Positions 23,901 to 36,800 of a stretch of DNA of 48,755 nt are shown in pieces; within the stretch, counting starts at the first letter, position 1, and each line of letters starts with the position of its first letter. Origin of the DNA: Paraglomus occultum (lineage: Eukaryota > Glomeromycota > Glomeromycetes > Paraglomerales > Paraglomeraceae); the NCBI GenBank assembly GCA_910592205.1, contig CAJVPJ010000075.1, positions 1-48,755 on the forward strand. Reading direction: 5' to 3'. Under the pieces are notes generated by a model, which did not search any database, had not been told where the DNA came from, and saw only the letters and a program-made list of their open reading frames with translations. Both the position numbers and the translations under genes were made by a program.

Positions 23901-24683
23901 AACGGTCGGAGTAGTATGAAATGTTTGACTATTCGAAGCTGTCGTTGGACCAGTTGCTCGCATTTTATACAGCGCTTCCTGAAGCTATAATTAGAATGCC
24001 ATGTTAATAACGTCATCAACAAGAATAATAAGAGAAAAGTATGCTAACAAAGATGGTATTAGTATAAAGATTGGGTATCAATAAGTAAAATATATTAAAG
24101 CTAACATCTATGTTTACTATCACTACTGTTGTTATTGCTGTTGACGTTCTGCCTGAAATAGATACGTAATATCGTATAGCAACTTGTTGCCACTATCAAC
24201 GCCATGAATATTTTACATTTTTAGACAAATAACAATAGACATTCTCTAAATATAATAGTTTTCATAATGCTACGAAATCCCTAATCTATTCCATACCTTG
24301 ACGATAGCCTGTTCAGACTCTTCATCCTCTCTGAAATACGTTGGTTGCCCGTTGAGATCAAAACAGAACCTCTTAAGAGCAGGTGGAGTAGGCGTATCGG
24401 CCAAAGGATATTCTTTCGGATCCAGATCTTTGGGCAGCGGAGGCGGTTTCAGCAAGAGGGGGGGAAAGGTCGTTGTGGTAGTAGTTGTAGTAGTGACTAT
24501 GGTGGTAGTTGTTGTCGGTGCTAGCGAGATAGTGGCAGCGGTGGGTAGTCTATATGTAGAGTCTGCTGGCGGTGGAGTTACTAGTGAGGTCGTCTTTAGC
24601 TGGTGAGGAAACGGTATAGAGGTCGACACTGGCGTTGAAGGACTCTGACAACTGTCGTTAGAGATGTTTGAATATTGATGCAT
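20976..24683 (-). CDS. CDC4: Cdc4/Pop1-type F-box WD40 protein, SCF ubiquitin-ligase substrate receptor
   Basis: Exons are 24683-24297, 23984-21614, 21513-21258 and 21159-20976, giving 1065 residues. The N-terminus is Ser/Thr/Pro-rich with a poly-Thr tract, then CFDLNGQPTYFREDEE. A dimerisation-type helix pair (MQSYMLFHLLRRCPANTLQY) precedes the F-box at about 432-475 (LLPLELSLHIVRYLDARSMC). Eight WD40 blades follow at about 670-1010 (e.g. GSDDQCINVYE, STDRTVRVWDI, SYDCSVRVWNI, AAADSTLRIW). The last blade, GVWQVRFGERRCVAAVQRN, is typical of this family. In yeasts Cdc4/Pop1 recruits phosphorylated cell-cycle proteins such as CDK inhibitors to Skp1-Cullin. Codons continue in frame upstream of the ATG after a strong acceptor (CCCTTAG), so an extra 5' exon is possible. 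Confidence 0.95.
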
Positions 24684-25874
24684 AGCTTCTAGGTCGTCAC
24701 TTATGGTGGGCCTACCACTAAGGGAGATATAAAAAGCAGAGAACGGCTGCTGCAGACTTGTCTCTTTTTATTGTTATGTATCTAACTCTATTGTAATCTT
24801 ATGGGCTATCGCTTGAATGTGCAGGATGACGGTAAAGTTTTCTCTTTGCAAGCGACGCAGTAGAAATACTTATAATTGTTTTTTTTTCTTGTCGTCTTAT
24901 GTATATAAGGACACGTAAGTCAGTAAGTAGCTGACTTCACTTTGCCGCTTCCAAAGTGGGCGTGTTGGTTGGTGTATACGTATTGAAAGAGGTGTCTTTT
25001 TTTAGGAGATATAAAATATGTAATTATATATCATCCAGGGGGGCACAGTGTATATAGGTTGATGACTTGGCAGTACACAGATGGAAGTTCGGTTTCGGTT
25101 TTACCAAAAAAAAATAAATCCAAGTATGCTTATGGAGATAGCATGACTATTGAGACTGAAATATAAGAGTAGAAACAGTACAGATGGTGAAGGCAGATGA
25201 ATAAAAGTGTGGTGTGGGAGATACCAAATTGATAAGGACGGGTACGAGTAACATTCAAACTGTTTAGTAATTATAGTAAACGATGAATTAATAATAGGAA
25301 TATTCCTGTTACTTGTAGATTTTGCATTACACACACACACGATTTAGATTACGATCTCTACTGCTACTTATCTCATTAACTAATCCTTTTATATTTTTGT
25401 ATACGTAAGCTAATTTCTTGACACGTAATTCGTTGGATACGAAGATTATTGCCTTTTTTGATCACAGTTTAACCCTGTTCTATATTATGACGGCTCGGGA
25501 TGCAAAAACCCCGTTTGCCTATGTCTGACAGAGATATTTAGTTACAATGATCATGTGTTTTACTTGATTAACTGTTGCTGTATTTGGAAGAGAGGGAGAG
25601 AAGGCATGGGAACATGAACATTAAATACACACAGCCCTTGCGAACAAACGATAGCTGAAAGCTATGTAGAAATATACAAAAAAATATAAAAAATCCATAT
25701 TTAATCATCATATTCACCGCAAGTGTATTAGATCCACCAAAATTACAAGATAGAATTCAACGACAACAAAGTCAATTGTAAACAATAGCTTCCTAGTTAA
25801 AGTATCAACGACATAGCAATAGCCCCCCACACACACACACCTCATCACCTTCCCACTTCACCTCCTCCCCTCTC
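24684..25874. other. Intergenic between CDC4-like and SAPS genes
   Basis: AT-rich. It probably contains the CDC4-like promoter next to 24684 and the SAPS 3' UTR next to 25874. Only one short ORF (25101-25340, minus) is present, and it lacks splice or motif support. A short (CA)n run is at about 25329-25342. Confidence 0.6.
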
Positions 25875-28800
25875 CTACTCCTTACATCCATCATCGCCAT
25901 TTTCTTTTGTTCCATCCACTGTAAATTGCTCAATCTGGCTCTCCTTATGCTCAATACTAGAAAAGTCTGTAAACTCCCCCTCTGTCTCAACATGATTTTC
26001 CACTTTCACATCAACCTTTTCATCATCCAAATCATTCTTCTCATTCTCATTATTGTTTAACACTATTTTCGGAATATCAGTTGTGTTAGACTCGTTTGGG
26101 TGAGGAGGAGTCGAGTCTGAAATAGAATAGGTGGATTGGAAATTCGCACTATAGTCGGCTACCGTGAGAAGTTTATTATCCGAGATTGCTGCTTGTCGCG
26201 GTTCTGATGATTGGTCAGGATGGTTATCGTCGTCATCAACGTCGTCATGATCATCATCACCATCATCATCGCCATCATGATCACCGTCGTTGTCCTCGTC
26301 GCCAAAACTTAGGGAGCTGCGTCTATCTTTGAATATATGCTGTTAGGAAAAGAATAGGCGAAAGAGCATGAGTATGACGGAATGGGAATTATGAATAAAG
26401 ACTGTGAACAAGATTAAGTAATAAACCAGCGTTGTAAGCAGTGAGTGTGATTATAAACTTGGCTGACAGACATGACTGCGGTTGTGTTGTGAAATCAAAT
26501 TATACAGGGGGAATACAGCGATCTGTCAGCTGAGCACGTCCTATATATCTTAAGAGTATTTACCTCTGCCATGGCGGGATTTATATATGGGGCTCTTATG
26601 TCAATGTCGCCCTCATCACTCCTGATAAAATACAAGCGTTTGTAACCTCATTATAATAAACAACGCCCAATCATACGGGTATCATATAGCTTGAATTGTT
26701 ATCAAACTCTTAATTTCGATCCAGCATTAATGCTTACCCCATCCATGCTTCATCATCAGAGTCTTCAGAGTCATCAGAAATTTGGTCTGGTAATTCGCTT
26801 GTAATCTGTTGGCACAAATAAATAGCAAACTATAAAGAAAAAGACAAAATTAACATTGCGTTCATAAAAAGCCGATCAAGACAGATATAATAATTCTTTG
26901 CAGAAAACCCTTTGCATCATGCGGTCACTCCTTCGGGTCATCTATCCAGCAATTTCGTCGTTCCAGGAATCTTTCTTAAAAGCAGCTAATAGTGCTTACC
27001 CGTTCGTGCGCCACAGGCCCATTCGCCGGTTCAATTAAATCGTCCTCATCAGTCTCACTGTCATCGCTTACTTCTCGACTAGGAGATAAGCTATCATGAT
27101 TACTAGGCCGTTGGCCTCCAAGTGGTTGACGATCACGCTCCAAAGTTTCCCGAAGTGTTTTTGCAACATATTCCTGCCAATCTTCGGCTTCAAAATATTC
27201 TGAAATTTGAGAGCGCACAGAAATCAATCAACTGTTAGTGCACTAGGAAGTATAACAAAGCCGACAAAGTCCATGTCGTCTATGTAAGTTGTACGAGTTT
27301 GACACAATTTTTGTCATTCCAGAATAGCCATGTTATTTGATTTTTATGACTACTTTCACGTTGATGAATTACCTCTGATTTGATCAACGATTTCTATGCC
27401 ATGCCTTTCAATGAGTTTTTTAACTTCCTCGGAGATAAACGTCAAATGTCCCATATAGCCTAGTCGAACGCCTTTAGGTTGTGCGCTTTGGGAGAAAAAT
27501 CAATCAAATAAGCCAATTTCATTAATGTGAAAAGAAAAAAAAAAAAAGAGATGGTTTCACTTACACTTCATAATCATTTAACCGCTGAGCTTTTGTGATC
27601 CTTTTAGTCAATTGACCATCTCTAAAGACCTTTATAAAACAACAATTGCATATGGTTTCAGTGTAATTCAACAAAGTTTTCAACATATACGATTGATCAT
27701 CAAACATACTGAAATGGCCAATTCTTTGTTATAGCCGACATCCATTCGACCATTGAATATCTGAGCAATCATATCATAAACCACTGTATGAAGGAAGTTG
27801 TTCCATTTAAAGTTGAAGAAAAGATCCTATTGATAATAAAAGTGTAGGAACAAGCGCGAATAAGGTTAACGTTGTAACGTTGTGACGCTCAACAGAGAAT
27901 GATCGTTTAAGCGACCATTCGCAAACTCGTAATAAATTTCTAACATACCAGACACGTCGGTATAATCCTGTGCTCAATAAACTTAGCCTTCAATATATCA
28001 CCAACGGGTAATTTGCCAACATCATCTATAGAGCCATTCGATGCCGGATCATCCGCATTCTCGATGATCAGACTCTTCATCCCATCAGTATTTTCTTTCT
28101 GTTCTTGCTCGACAATTTCCATTGGTGACAGGACATCTTTTACTTCATTTTCTTCAACAATGACAGCATCAAGCCCGACTTGCTCTTGTATTTGGTGAGT
28201 AGAAGTATTTTCCGTTGAAGGAATCGGTATTGTATCCCCATTTTGTGGTTTTTCTTCTTTTACATCATTGCTTTCAATCGAATCAGGTTTGGCGGTTTCA
28301 TCGGCCGTGTTGCCTGTCTCTTGAGTTTGAATAATATATGGAGTTGGTTGGACAAGTTGGTCCGCAGAAATAAAAGACATGGCAGCTTGACCGTAATCGT
28401 TGTAATCCTCCATGTGTTTCAACTCATAGTAGCCGTTGGTCCTAGGCAATTTATTCCGACCAGCGTTGAGCGGGTGCATGTTGGAACAGTGCAAAAGCTC
28501 AGCAAAGAGTTCGCATATTCGAAAGCGTTCGGAACCCAAAGGAATCATTTTGCCTATTGTTGTTTCAATTTCAGCGGTCTGATAGGAAGAGGAATCGAAC
28601 AAATATTTGATATCATATGATAATCAGTAATACTGGGTGCTGTAATATCAATATCGGCGACATAGTATCACTAGCATTCCTAATGACAATACGGACATAT
28701 AGTTCCCTTAACTTGTAGCTATTACCACATACATACCACTGATTTTGGTTTCTCCAACAAAGCCTTGAACTCGCCTATTCGATTAGCAAACACTCGTAGC

Positions 28801-30409
28801 ATATCACTCAGGTCAACAACAGGAAATGGTTGTGGCTGATGTGGAGCCAAGGATGGTGAACGTTCTTCGTAATCGCTACAATTAAATGTATACAAAAAGG
28901 GCAACAAGTATTCCGCGTAACGTGAGTAAGTAATTATTATTAAAAAGTTTTTGACGTCAAAGAGCGACGTACTTAGGAACGGAGGCGATATTACCAATTA
29001 TTCTTTTGAATGATCTGTAGAAAGATGCTTACACCATTCGTCAGTGTCGACGTTGAGTTTGGCGCTTCTGGGTCTAGCATATAGTCTACAAGTTTAGAGA
29101 CTGTTGGCTCGCTGACAATCGAATACAATAAGAAAAGTGAGCAGAACAGTGTTAATATCTTTTTATCTGTTGACGAGTTTCTTTGGTAGCGCTATCATGC
29201 CATATTTTCGTTTACCTGATTAATTTTTGACTGAGTGCGTTGGGACCAATTCCGCCTTGCTCAGGATTAGTCGACTGAGACAGCGTAATTATATCAATCA
29301 GAACCTGCGCGGTTGTCGAGTGTGTCTGAAATCATTTGCCAAATTAGAAAAGTTCAATGGCAGGGGGCTATAAATATAAGTAAGACACAGTGAAAGCGAT
29401 TGATTACATTCTTGACGAGGGTACGATGTTGTAATAAAGGATTAGTACCTCTGAGTCGAAATTAGGATCTAACTTGGAAACGAGTGATTCAATTAAGCCT
29501 TCTGAATCCAACCACTAAAGAGAAGAGCAAGTAGTGAATACAAATATCGTGAAAAAGAAAATGTAAATTCAGGCCGAGTAGATCAAAAAACTCGTCTTGT
29601 GTTCACATAAACTTACGTCCACAATGCCGGCGCCTTCCGTATATTCCTCCATGCTTATGAGTTTTAGTAGCAAGTCCATAATAGCAGATGTCTCCATATG
29701 AGAAAGCATACTATGTACTACACCAGGAATTGATTCTATGAATTTCACCATCTGCCCAGCGTAGATAAGTGAAGGTTAGCACTGAATAGTTAACAATCTT
29801 TTTAAACCCTATCCTCACGCAATAGATATAACTAACCTCACTTGTCTTTCTCTGCAAAAGTATAGCATTCACTTTCATAAAATAACTGGCTTGCAACTGA
29901 TTCAATGGCGGAGGCCGATCCAGCAGTTGCCAGAATGATGCAAGCAGATCAATATTCTCCATTATTGCTTCGCAAATTTCCCAGATTTCGCAACATAGTA
30001 CTTCGCAAGCGATGTAAGGATATCTAATCAAGTAAAAAAGTTCGTCGCCACTTAACCACAGCGTACATTCAGTTGTAGCCAATGTAAATGGAAGAAGACT
30101 ACTTACTTAAAATTCTGTTTGTCATCCAAATCGTCCCGAGTGATGTAATTGAATAGTTGAGAAAGCACATTTGGACCTCGCAAACTTTATTAACAAGAAA
30201 GAGAGCAACAATTAGATCGGCGAGGGCCATTCTATTCACATGGCACACACACATTAATAAAATCCATACTATTCAATTAATTTCTGGTTATGTGCCTTGC
30301 ACTCTTGAAGCAAATCATCTTCGTCTAGTAATTCTTCAAGCGTCCGATCTTCCTTTTCAAGTAGACCATCGATGGCGGAAGTAGCACCAAGCCCGAATTT
30401 CCAGAACAT
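25875..30409 (-). CDS. ekc1: SAPS-family regulatory subunit of Sit4/PP6 phosphatase
   Basis: Sixteen exons splice in phase into 895 residues: 30409-30270, 30184-30107, 30023-29837, 29751-29617, 29514-29449, 29325-29216, 29111-28995, 28875-28737, 28578-27949, 27826-27710, 27629-27565, 27485-27373, 27199-27000, 26805-26738, 26621-26564 and 26339-25875. Diagnostic blocks are [72 protein letters not shown] and [20 protein letters not shown]. The helical-repeat N-terminal two thirds bind the PP2A-like Sit4/PP6 catalytic subunit; the family acts in G1/S progression and TOR signalling (S. cerevisiae SAP155/185/190, S. pombe ekc1, human PP6R). The C-terminus is acidic and disordered, with an Asp tract at about 26215-26300. 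Length is usual for the family. The symbol is by homology with the fission-yeast single-copy gene. Confidence 0.97.
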
Positions 30410-31019
30410 CCTCTTGGATCTTATAACGTGCAAGTATGGGAATATCAATAAAGTATGGCTTAAGCGATACGTCGATATTATCGACAGGAAGGGTTATGTA
30501 AGGGGATAGTCAAATAGCCTGGGGCTTGGCTTATAAACGAATTTAGTAGTAGTTTTCGACCTTTGGTAAATATAATGTTGGCTTAGGAAAGATGTTCAAT
30601 ACCTAGTAGTGCGGTGTGACATGACGGTTACAAACGCGTCATATTTATTTTGTCATCTGCACACAAAATGATAAAAGCAGTGGTACCATGATTAAAAGTT
30701 GTCATAGGATTTGTGAAGAGAATGTGGAGGAAGAAAAAAAACGGCATAATTGCACCTATTTAGGGAAAAATTTGAAAGACAAGATAAGAATGTTGGAAAT
30801 TATACCATCTTTGAATAGGAATAACGATTTCAGGCAACAGATTGCATAACCAAGGTCATGTGTAAAAGCCCAAATTAATTTGAACAAGCCGTGCAACCAA
30901 TGACAACTGTTCGGCATTCACTTTCCAACAAAAGGTTCACTCACAGAGGAGTCAATACTCGGCTTTTGATCGTTCAGAGGAGCAAATGTCATTGGCTTAT
31001 TAAATTTGCCTTGAATATA

Positions 31020-31203
31020 GGTGAAACCTGTTTAAGCCGGCACTGATTAAACCGGTTTCGGGTTTAACCGGCTGCTTCACGACTACACCAAATTTTCATT
31101 AATTAGAAACTTTTTCTAGTTAACCAATTTTCTGAACCGGTCTTTGGCTAACCCGGCCAAAAGACAACAAAACAGGCCCCGTTGGTTTAAACAGGTTTCC
31201 CTG
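31020..31203. mobile_element. Non-autonomous TIR element (MITE), 184 bp, TATA flanks
   Basis: The left end GGTGAAACCTGTTTAA matches the inverted right end AGGGAAACCTGTTTAA. TATA lies directly outside both ends, consistent with TA target-site duplication. The interior has further AACCGG/CCGGTT palindromic words and no coding capacity. End structure and TA target fit the Tc1/mariner-pogo superfamily. Confidence 0.75.
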
Positions 31204-32462
31204 TATATTATTAGACCAACGCTGAACTGCCATTTTTTTTTGTAATCGGCATTTTATTTATTTGCTTATTGTCGTAACAATTAATTATGGAGTGGAACAT
31301 TACAAGTTATATTATTCAGCAACAAGCCAAAGCGAAGCCAACCGACGGAATTCGTTTGGGAAAATAGTCATTGTTTTCAAACTTGGCTGTTAGGCTTGGT
31401 TTTTGTTTAAAAAGTTGCTTTTACGGTTGTGTGCTGTCTTCATCGTCGACTGGCTATGTATTCAGTGTTCCGATAACGAAGATATTATTACCATTGGTTA
31501 CATTCCGCTGTTGCGCAAAATCAACAGGTATACAGTTTGCTTCTTGTTATCATTACAGCATTACGCCATTGACCAACTAATTTACATCATGTGAGGACAT
31601 CAAATTCGTAAATACCGGTTGTGTAACTCGATGTGAAAGCCTTTTCTATTTCTATTTTGTTCGTCATTTGATGACGTATTCTTCCGATCTGCAGCAGCAC
31701 AAACAAACGTGAGTGATACAAAGCAACGAAAAAAAGAATGGCAAAAGAAAATGGAAGAGCCTGAATACATAATTTCCCTCCAATAAGCAAAATCTGTGCA
31801 TGTCTGTTGTGCTATTTTATTCCCTTATTAATTACTGTGAAATGAACCTTTGTATGACTTGCTATACCAATACCCAAATTGCTGTTGATATCTTTCTTAA
31901 AAAACGTGCACTAGTTGCTTGCTTGCCTTTTTTTGACTCGAGATATTTGCACATAATAATAAACCACTTTTTGTATATTTTTCATAAAACGTGGTGTATT
32001 ACGCAAAGAAGTCATGTGCAATTATATTAATTTGTATCATGTTTTTGACACATGGACATTTAAGCAATTACGTACCTGCAGCGGTCATAAATATCCTACC
32101 GCTCCCAACATATCTTCACATGTTTATACACCAGACTTGTCTCTACGTGCCCTTTGAATGTGTGGCCGAATTATTTGCATCTGTAGCAGTAAGTCACATA
32201 AACTGGCTTTGGTGGCGCAAAAAAAATCAACTTTGGACTGAAAATGTCGAAACATGAATTTGTGAATTTTTTGACCGAAATAGCAATATCTCGGAGCGTC
32301 TATTCTAATCAAAGGCGACAGAATGCTTATGACCGCCACTGTAACTAGGATTCTGTGGAGAATAATATAATTATCGTCGAAAACCGGAGTGGTAGAATTG
32401 TCATGCGACTTGTGTAAAACCAACGACTCTGACGATACATTAGTGAATAAAAGTTTCTCGCA

Positions 32463-32508
32463 ATAAAAGTCTGCTTTACTTTGTTGATTCGGCAAAGCAG
32501 ACTTTTAT
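32463..32508. repeat. Perfect 15-bp inverted repeat (hairpin)
   Basis: ATAAAAGTCTGCTTT (32463-32477) and its exact complement AAAGCAGACTTTTAT (32494-32508) are separated by 16 nt. There is no adjacent gene end and no U-run typical of a Pol III terminator. Confidence 0.85.
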
Positions 32509-33110
32509 CTTTATGACGAAATTCATACAAATTGCACGTTTTTCGTTCAAGGGTGTAGTCAACAATAGTTTTATCTTTCTCTGGGTTACCTTTATATTGT
32601 CTAGTTTCCTACTAGCGTCATTCTCCACACTTGCTTCTTTATGACAATATAATGGTGATATTAACGGGCGACCATTTTTATTAAATTGATTATTGCCGTA
32701 TTAATACAATATTATAACGAACCAAACTTGGTTATACATTGCTACTTCGGTATGTCATATTAATTTGAAAAAAAAAATTTTTTGCGCAATTAAACGCTTA
32801 TTCTTCATTCGAAATTCTGCGTAATATCGTTATACAGATTTTACCATAAACTAGTAGTTTTATATAAATAATCTCGTTCCGGAAAGTATGCCAATTTTGT
32901 TAAAGCCAACCTGCATATATCGCGTTACGCATACTATCGATAAGTATCATGATGGGTCGTCAACACGGTACACCTTTTTTGACAATAACTAATAAGCCTG
33001 GAGTAGGACTCGGTTTCACGCTTATTGTTTTTATTTACTAATTTATATTTTCCAACGGACGTATGCTTGGCTTAATACTTTGCGCGCGAACCATGGTAAA
33101 AAGAAAGTAA

Positions 33111-33242
33111 TCAGAACTCGATATAACAAAGCCTCCGGTTTGCTAAAAAATTTGCTGTAATTAAATTTAATTTGGTTGATAAATAAAATCAGCTTATCGT
33201 GAAATTCGTTGTATATCACATTGTCGTTATATCAAGTTCTGA
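33111..33242. mobile_element. Short TIR element (MITE-like), 132 bp
   Basis: Left end TCAGAACTCGATATAAC and inverted right end TCAGAACTTGATATAAC match at all but one of the first 17 positions. The interior is AT-rich and non-coding. The end sequence style (CAGAACTCGATATAAC) is like the pogo/Tigger type of TA-inserting elements. Confidence 0.75.
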
Positions 33243-33838
33243 TCGTCTTTTGGAAGTAATCCTTGAGTTTGGAAAGCCAGAGAATATTATTTACGAATAT
33301 CTTATTTGATTTGGATTTCCCGGAAGAATGTGTTCTCAACCTGTAAATGCAAGAACCGTACAGGTACATCTTTTGAAATCTTAAACTTTTATTCATAAAT
33401 TTGTGCTTATAACAATTATATTTCTCGATAGTTATCGCTTGTAATTATCAATATTTGTTTAAGCAACCCCCTCCCCTCAAAACGGTGTTATTAGTTAGTA
33501 TAACAGTATGCTGTGATTTCACGTAAACTCAATATCTTCCATGTGTATTTTGGTAACGCGTCGTCATTACTTAAACGAATGTAGCAAGAGTAGCTCAATC
33601 AATTGTTCCAAATAACAATAGCGTAGACAGTCCAAAACACGTGACATTGCAATTAACAATATATGCAACTCAAAAAAAACCCAAAAACGGTTGAATTGAA
33701 ATCTTTAATTGCATACAGAGATGATATGCGTGCTTTTATTTTGAGAATAATAGAAATGGCCTCATGAAGAAAAACAAACCAAAAACCAAAAACGAAAACC
33801 ATCTAATTTTATCTAATTTTTGACATGCTATCTGATAG

Positions 33839-36800
33839 TTAGCCTACTTCGTTCCGAACGTGATCGAGGTCGAATTGAATATTCTGGGTATCAGGGTCGG
33901 CTGCATGAATAACGTTATCTTCTTCGCCTTGCGAATCACCCGTTTCGTTTCCAACGTCATTCGATGTTGCATCCGTAGTAAAGAACAGGTCAAACTCCTC
34001 TCCTCCCATACATCCAAACAACTCTTGCATTATATTACCTACTTTCTCCAACTCACGAATAACATCTTCCATCACTAATGCATACGCATAGTATACTATA
34101 TAGTGTATATCATTACCATATACAATACGCCGCCTAACAACGGGTAACTCGCGAATTCTCCTAATCAGTCGACGGCGAGCTTGTTCAGCTGGAGGCAGGT
34201 ATGGAGGTAATGGTGTTTTCAATTGGAGAGCCGCTGCAAGTGTGTAATAATATAACAACACGTTTCCAACCAACTCTCTTCTCTGCTTGTTTATAGGGAT
34301 AATGAAGTCTCTCCTAATAGCACCGTACCATTCCTCTTTGGTGACAGCGATGCGCATAGATAAAAGCTTGTCCAAAATATTCTGACAACTGGTGATGATT
34401 TCCCTATATGACGTTTGAGGAAAGGGCCCTTTCAGACGTGGTTCATTAGAGGTCTCGTTGAGGAGATCGTATAATTTCAGCAAAGACACTTGTAGGAACA
34501 GCTCCAAATCCAAGAATTCCCTAGCCGACTCGTTCAAATGGCCATCTTCTGAATTTATCACAACGTTTGTTTGCTGCAAATTTTCGGTCCTATTAGTCGG
34601 CCGTTCAGGTGATGCAGAAAATACTGCTTCCAGTTTCTTGTATAGCCATGACATATTTATGAATAGCATACTCAGTCCCTTTCGCAATTCTACTCTTGCT
34701 TCGTAAGGCCATACGTAAGTAGTTACTAACAGCCCCCAAAGAACACCAGTACCCACCGCAACTGCACGATAACGGGCAATGTCCATGACATTTTTTTCCT
34801 TGTATGATAAGGCGACCAAATTGTACGTAAGTAGAATGAATTGGCCCATGCGATCATATTTCGTGTTGAGGACAATGTAGAAACACGGAAGCGCGATTAG
34901 AAAGCCAATGACTGCTAAAATTGCAGCGTTCGGCGGGAAGAGCAAGGTGACTATGAAGGCGAGGTACGAACCAAATAGAGTACCGAAAACGCGGTAAAAA
35001 CTATTTAAATTCGTACTTCCTACTGTTGGAGCCATGACTACCATCATCTAAATTATTGACATGAATTAGTAAATACGCACTCTTATATCCCAATTCCCAT
35101 TGGTGTTGTTCAGTTACCTACCGAAATACAAGCCCATTCACCACGATACCTCACAAAAGTCTCTCGAGTATAATCAATAAATGCCGGTGCCGACAATATC
35201 GCTGCACTAACAGCTGCTTTGGTAGCATACTTTACTTCAAATTGTCTAAACCATGATAATCTCTTCCACACCCTCAGTTGTACTTGTTGCCACTTGGTCT
35301 TTGGTTTGGGCGTCTGAATGGTATCAAAAAGATTGTGAGAGTGTTCTGGAAACTCTATGTGAGACCTGGTCTTTGATTCATACTTCAGCTCCTGAAGCTC
35401 ATCGATACATCCATAACAGCACCAACATAACCAGCGCCACCATCCACGCCTTCTTCGTGTCTCCTTGACGCGTTCCTCCGAGTCAGAAATTTTTCCAAAC
35501 ACGTCAACCAACCTTTCCAGTTCCTTGGAGAATTCTCGAAGATTGAATGCGAAGAAATATATTAAGAAAATCTCTTCGTTCGCTCGCCCATCATAATGAT
35601 CAACAATTGTCTTCCGCTTGTATAGTCGCGTAACAGCGCGGCTCTGAGATGTTTCAAACTGGGCAAGGGCGGCTTCGAGGTTTTGATATAACTGATTAAA
35701 GTCAGGCGGGCCTTCTGATTGACGTCTCTTTTCGGAAAATTGGCCTTCGAGATCTTTCATAGTTCGCTTACATGTATACGCGAGAGATTTCAGATGAGGT
35801 CCAACGCATTGGATGAACTCGAGCAGAATAGTTATGTCACCATACTCCTCCTCTTCCTCTGTAGGAGCAGTCGGTCTACGATGCATATTGCCATCCTCAA
35901 AACGTACTCCACTTGTTCGTGTCGGGGTTAATGGAACGGTTGGCTTGGGATCGTGATTACCCATGTCTTTGATCATTTCCAACTCAATACCACAGCAACT
36001 TCGTAAACTGCTGAGATGTTGAGCTAAGCGTTGAAGCACTTGCACAGCTTCTTCATACAAGCCAAATCGACGTTGCATTCCTCTGTTGTGTATTTCTAAT
36101 CTGGCCTGCGCTAATGATGTAATGAGAGAAGTGAACGTTGCTCGATGAGAGGTAATGGCTCTTTGCACAGACTCGTCCGTGTAATTGACATTGTCTATGA
36201 GGAAAGCTTTGGTGAGTAATTTGAGGAGAAGACAAAAACCGTCTAATGTCTGTTCAATATTCTTTCTGAGGGGCAAGGAAAATTGAAATTAGCCGATTGA
36301 GAGTTGCAAAAAAAAAAAAAACACATTCGCTGACGAGCTATTTCTTTCTTACTTGAGTCTTTTGCTCGCGCTCACAGGCCATACAAGCACGGCGACTATA
36401 AAGCTTGTTCCAACACCTATCAAAACAATCTTTGTAACTTGAAATATTTTGTCTAGCTTAAATACACCAAGATGAACACTTCCTTCTCGCGCTAAATTAA
36501 CAAATATAATGATGCAAGCCAGGGAGCAAGCGCTATTAAAAGTAGGCTTGTTAATCTTGGCCTTATAATAAGCAATGATAAACATACTTCCACCGCACCA
36601 CAAAACACTAACTAAGTGACCCAATGTACGCAAATCATTGTCATTAAACCAGACTGCACAGGCCATTGATGCTATTCCGACCAAACATCCGTAAAATCCA
36701 CCAACGAGAGCAAAAAATACAGCCTCAAATATTCCACCCAGTGTCTTTGCGGGGTTAAAGAACACGGCAACTGCAGCAACTAAATACGAATTACGATCAC

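Larger units (their letters stand above)
30410..33838. other. Intergenic, repeat-bearing
   Basis: About 3.4 kb without a recognisable gene. It carries two short TIR elements (31020-31203 and 33111-33242) and a 15-bp perfect hairpin (32463-32508). The open stretch at 32124-32495 (minus, 123 codons) has no motif or splice support. Confidence 0.6.

Noticed and set aside
28243-28620. 125-codon plus-strand ORF in the SAPS gene
   Set aside because: Antisense shadow of SAPS exon 9.
32124-32495. 123-codon minus ORF
   Set aside because: No ATG-plus-motif support and no splice-consistent extension; it overlaps the perfect hairpin and is probably fortuitous.
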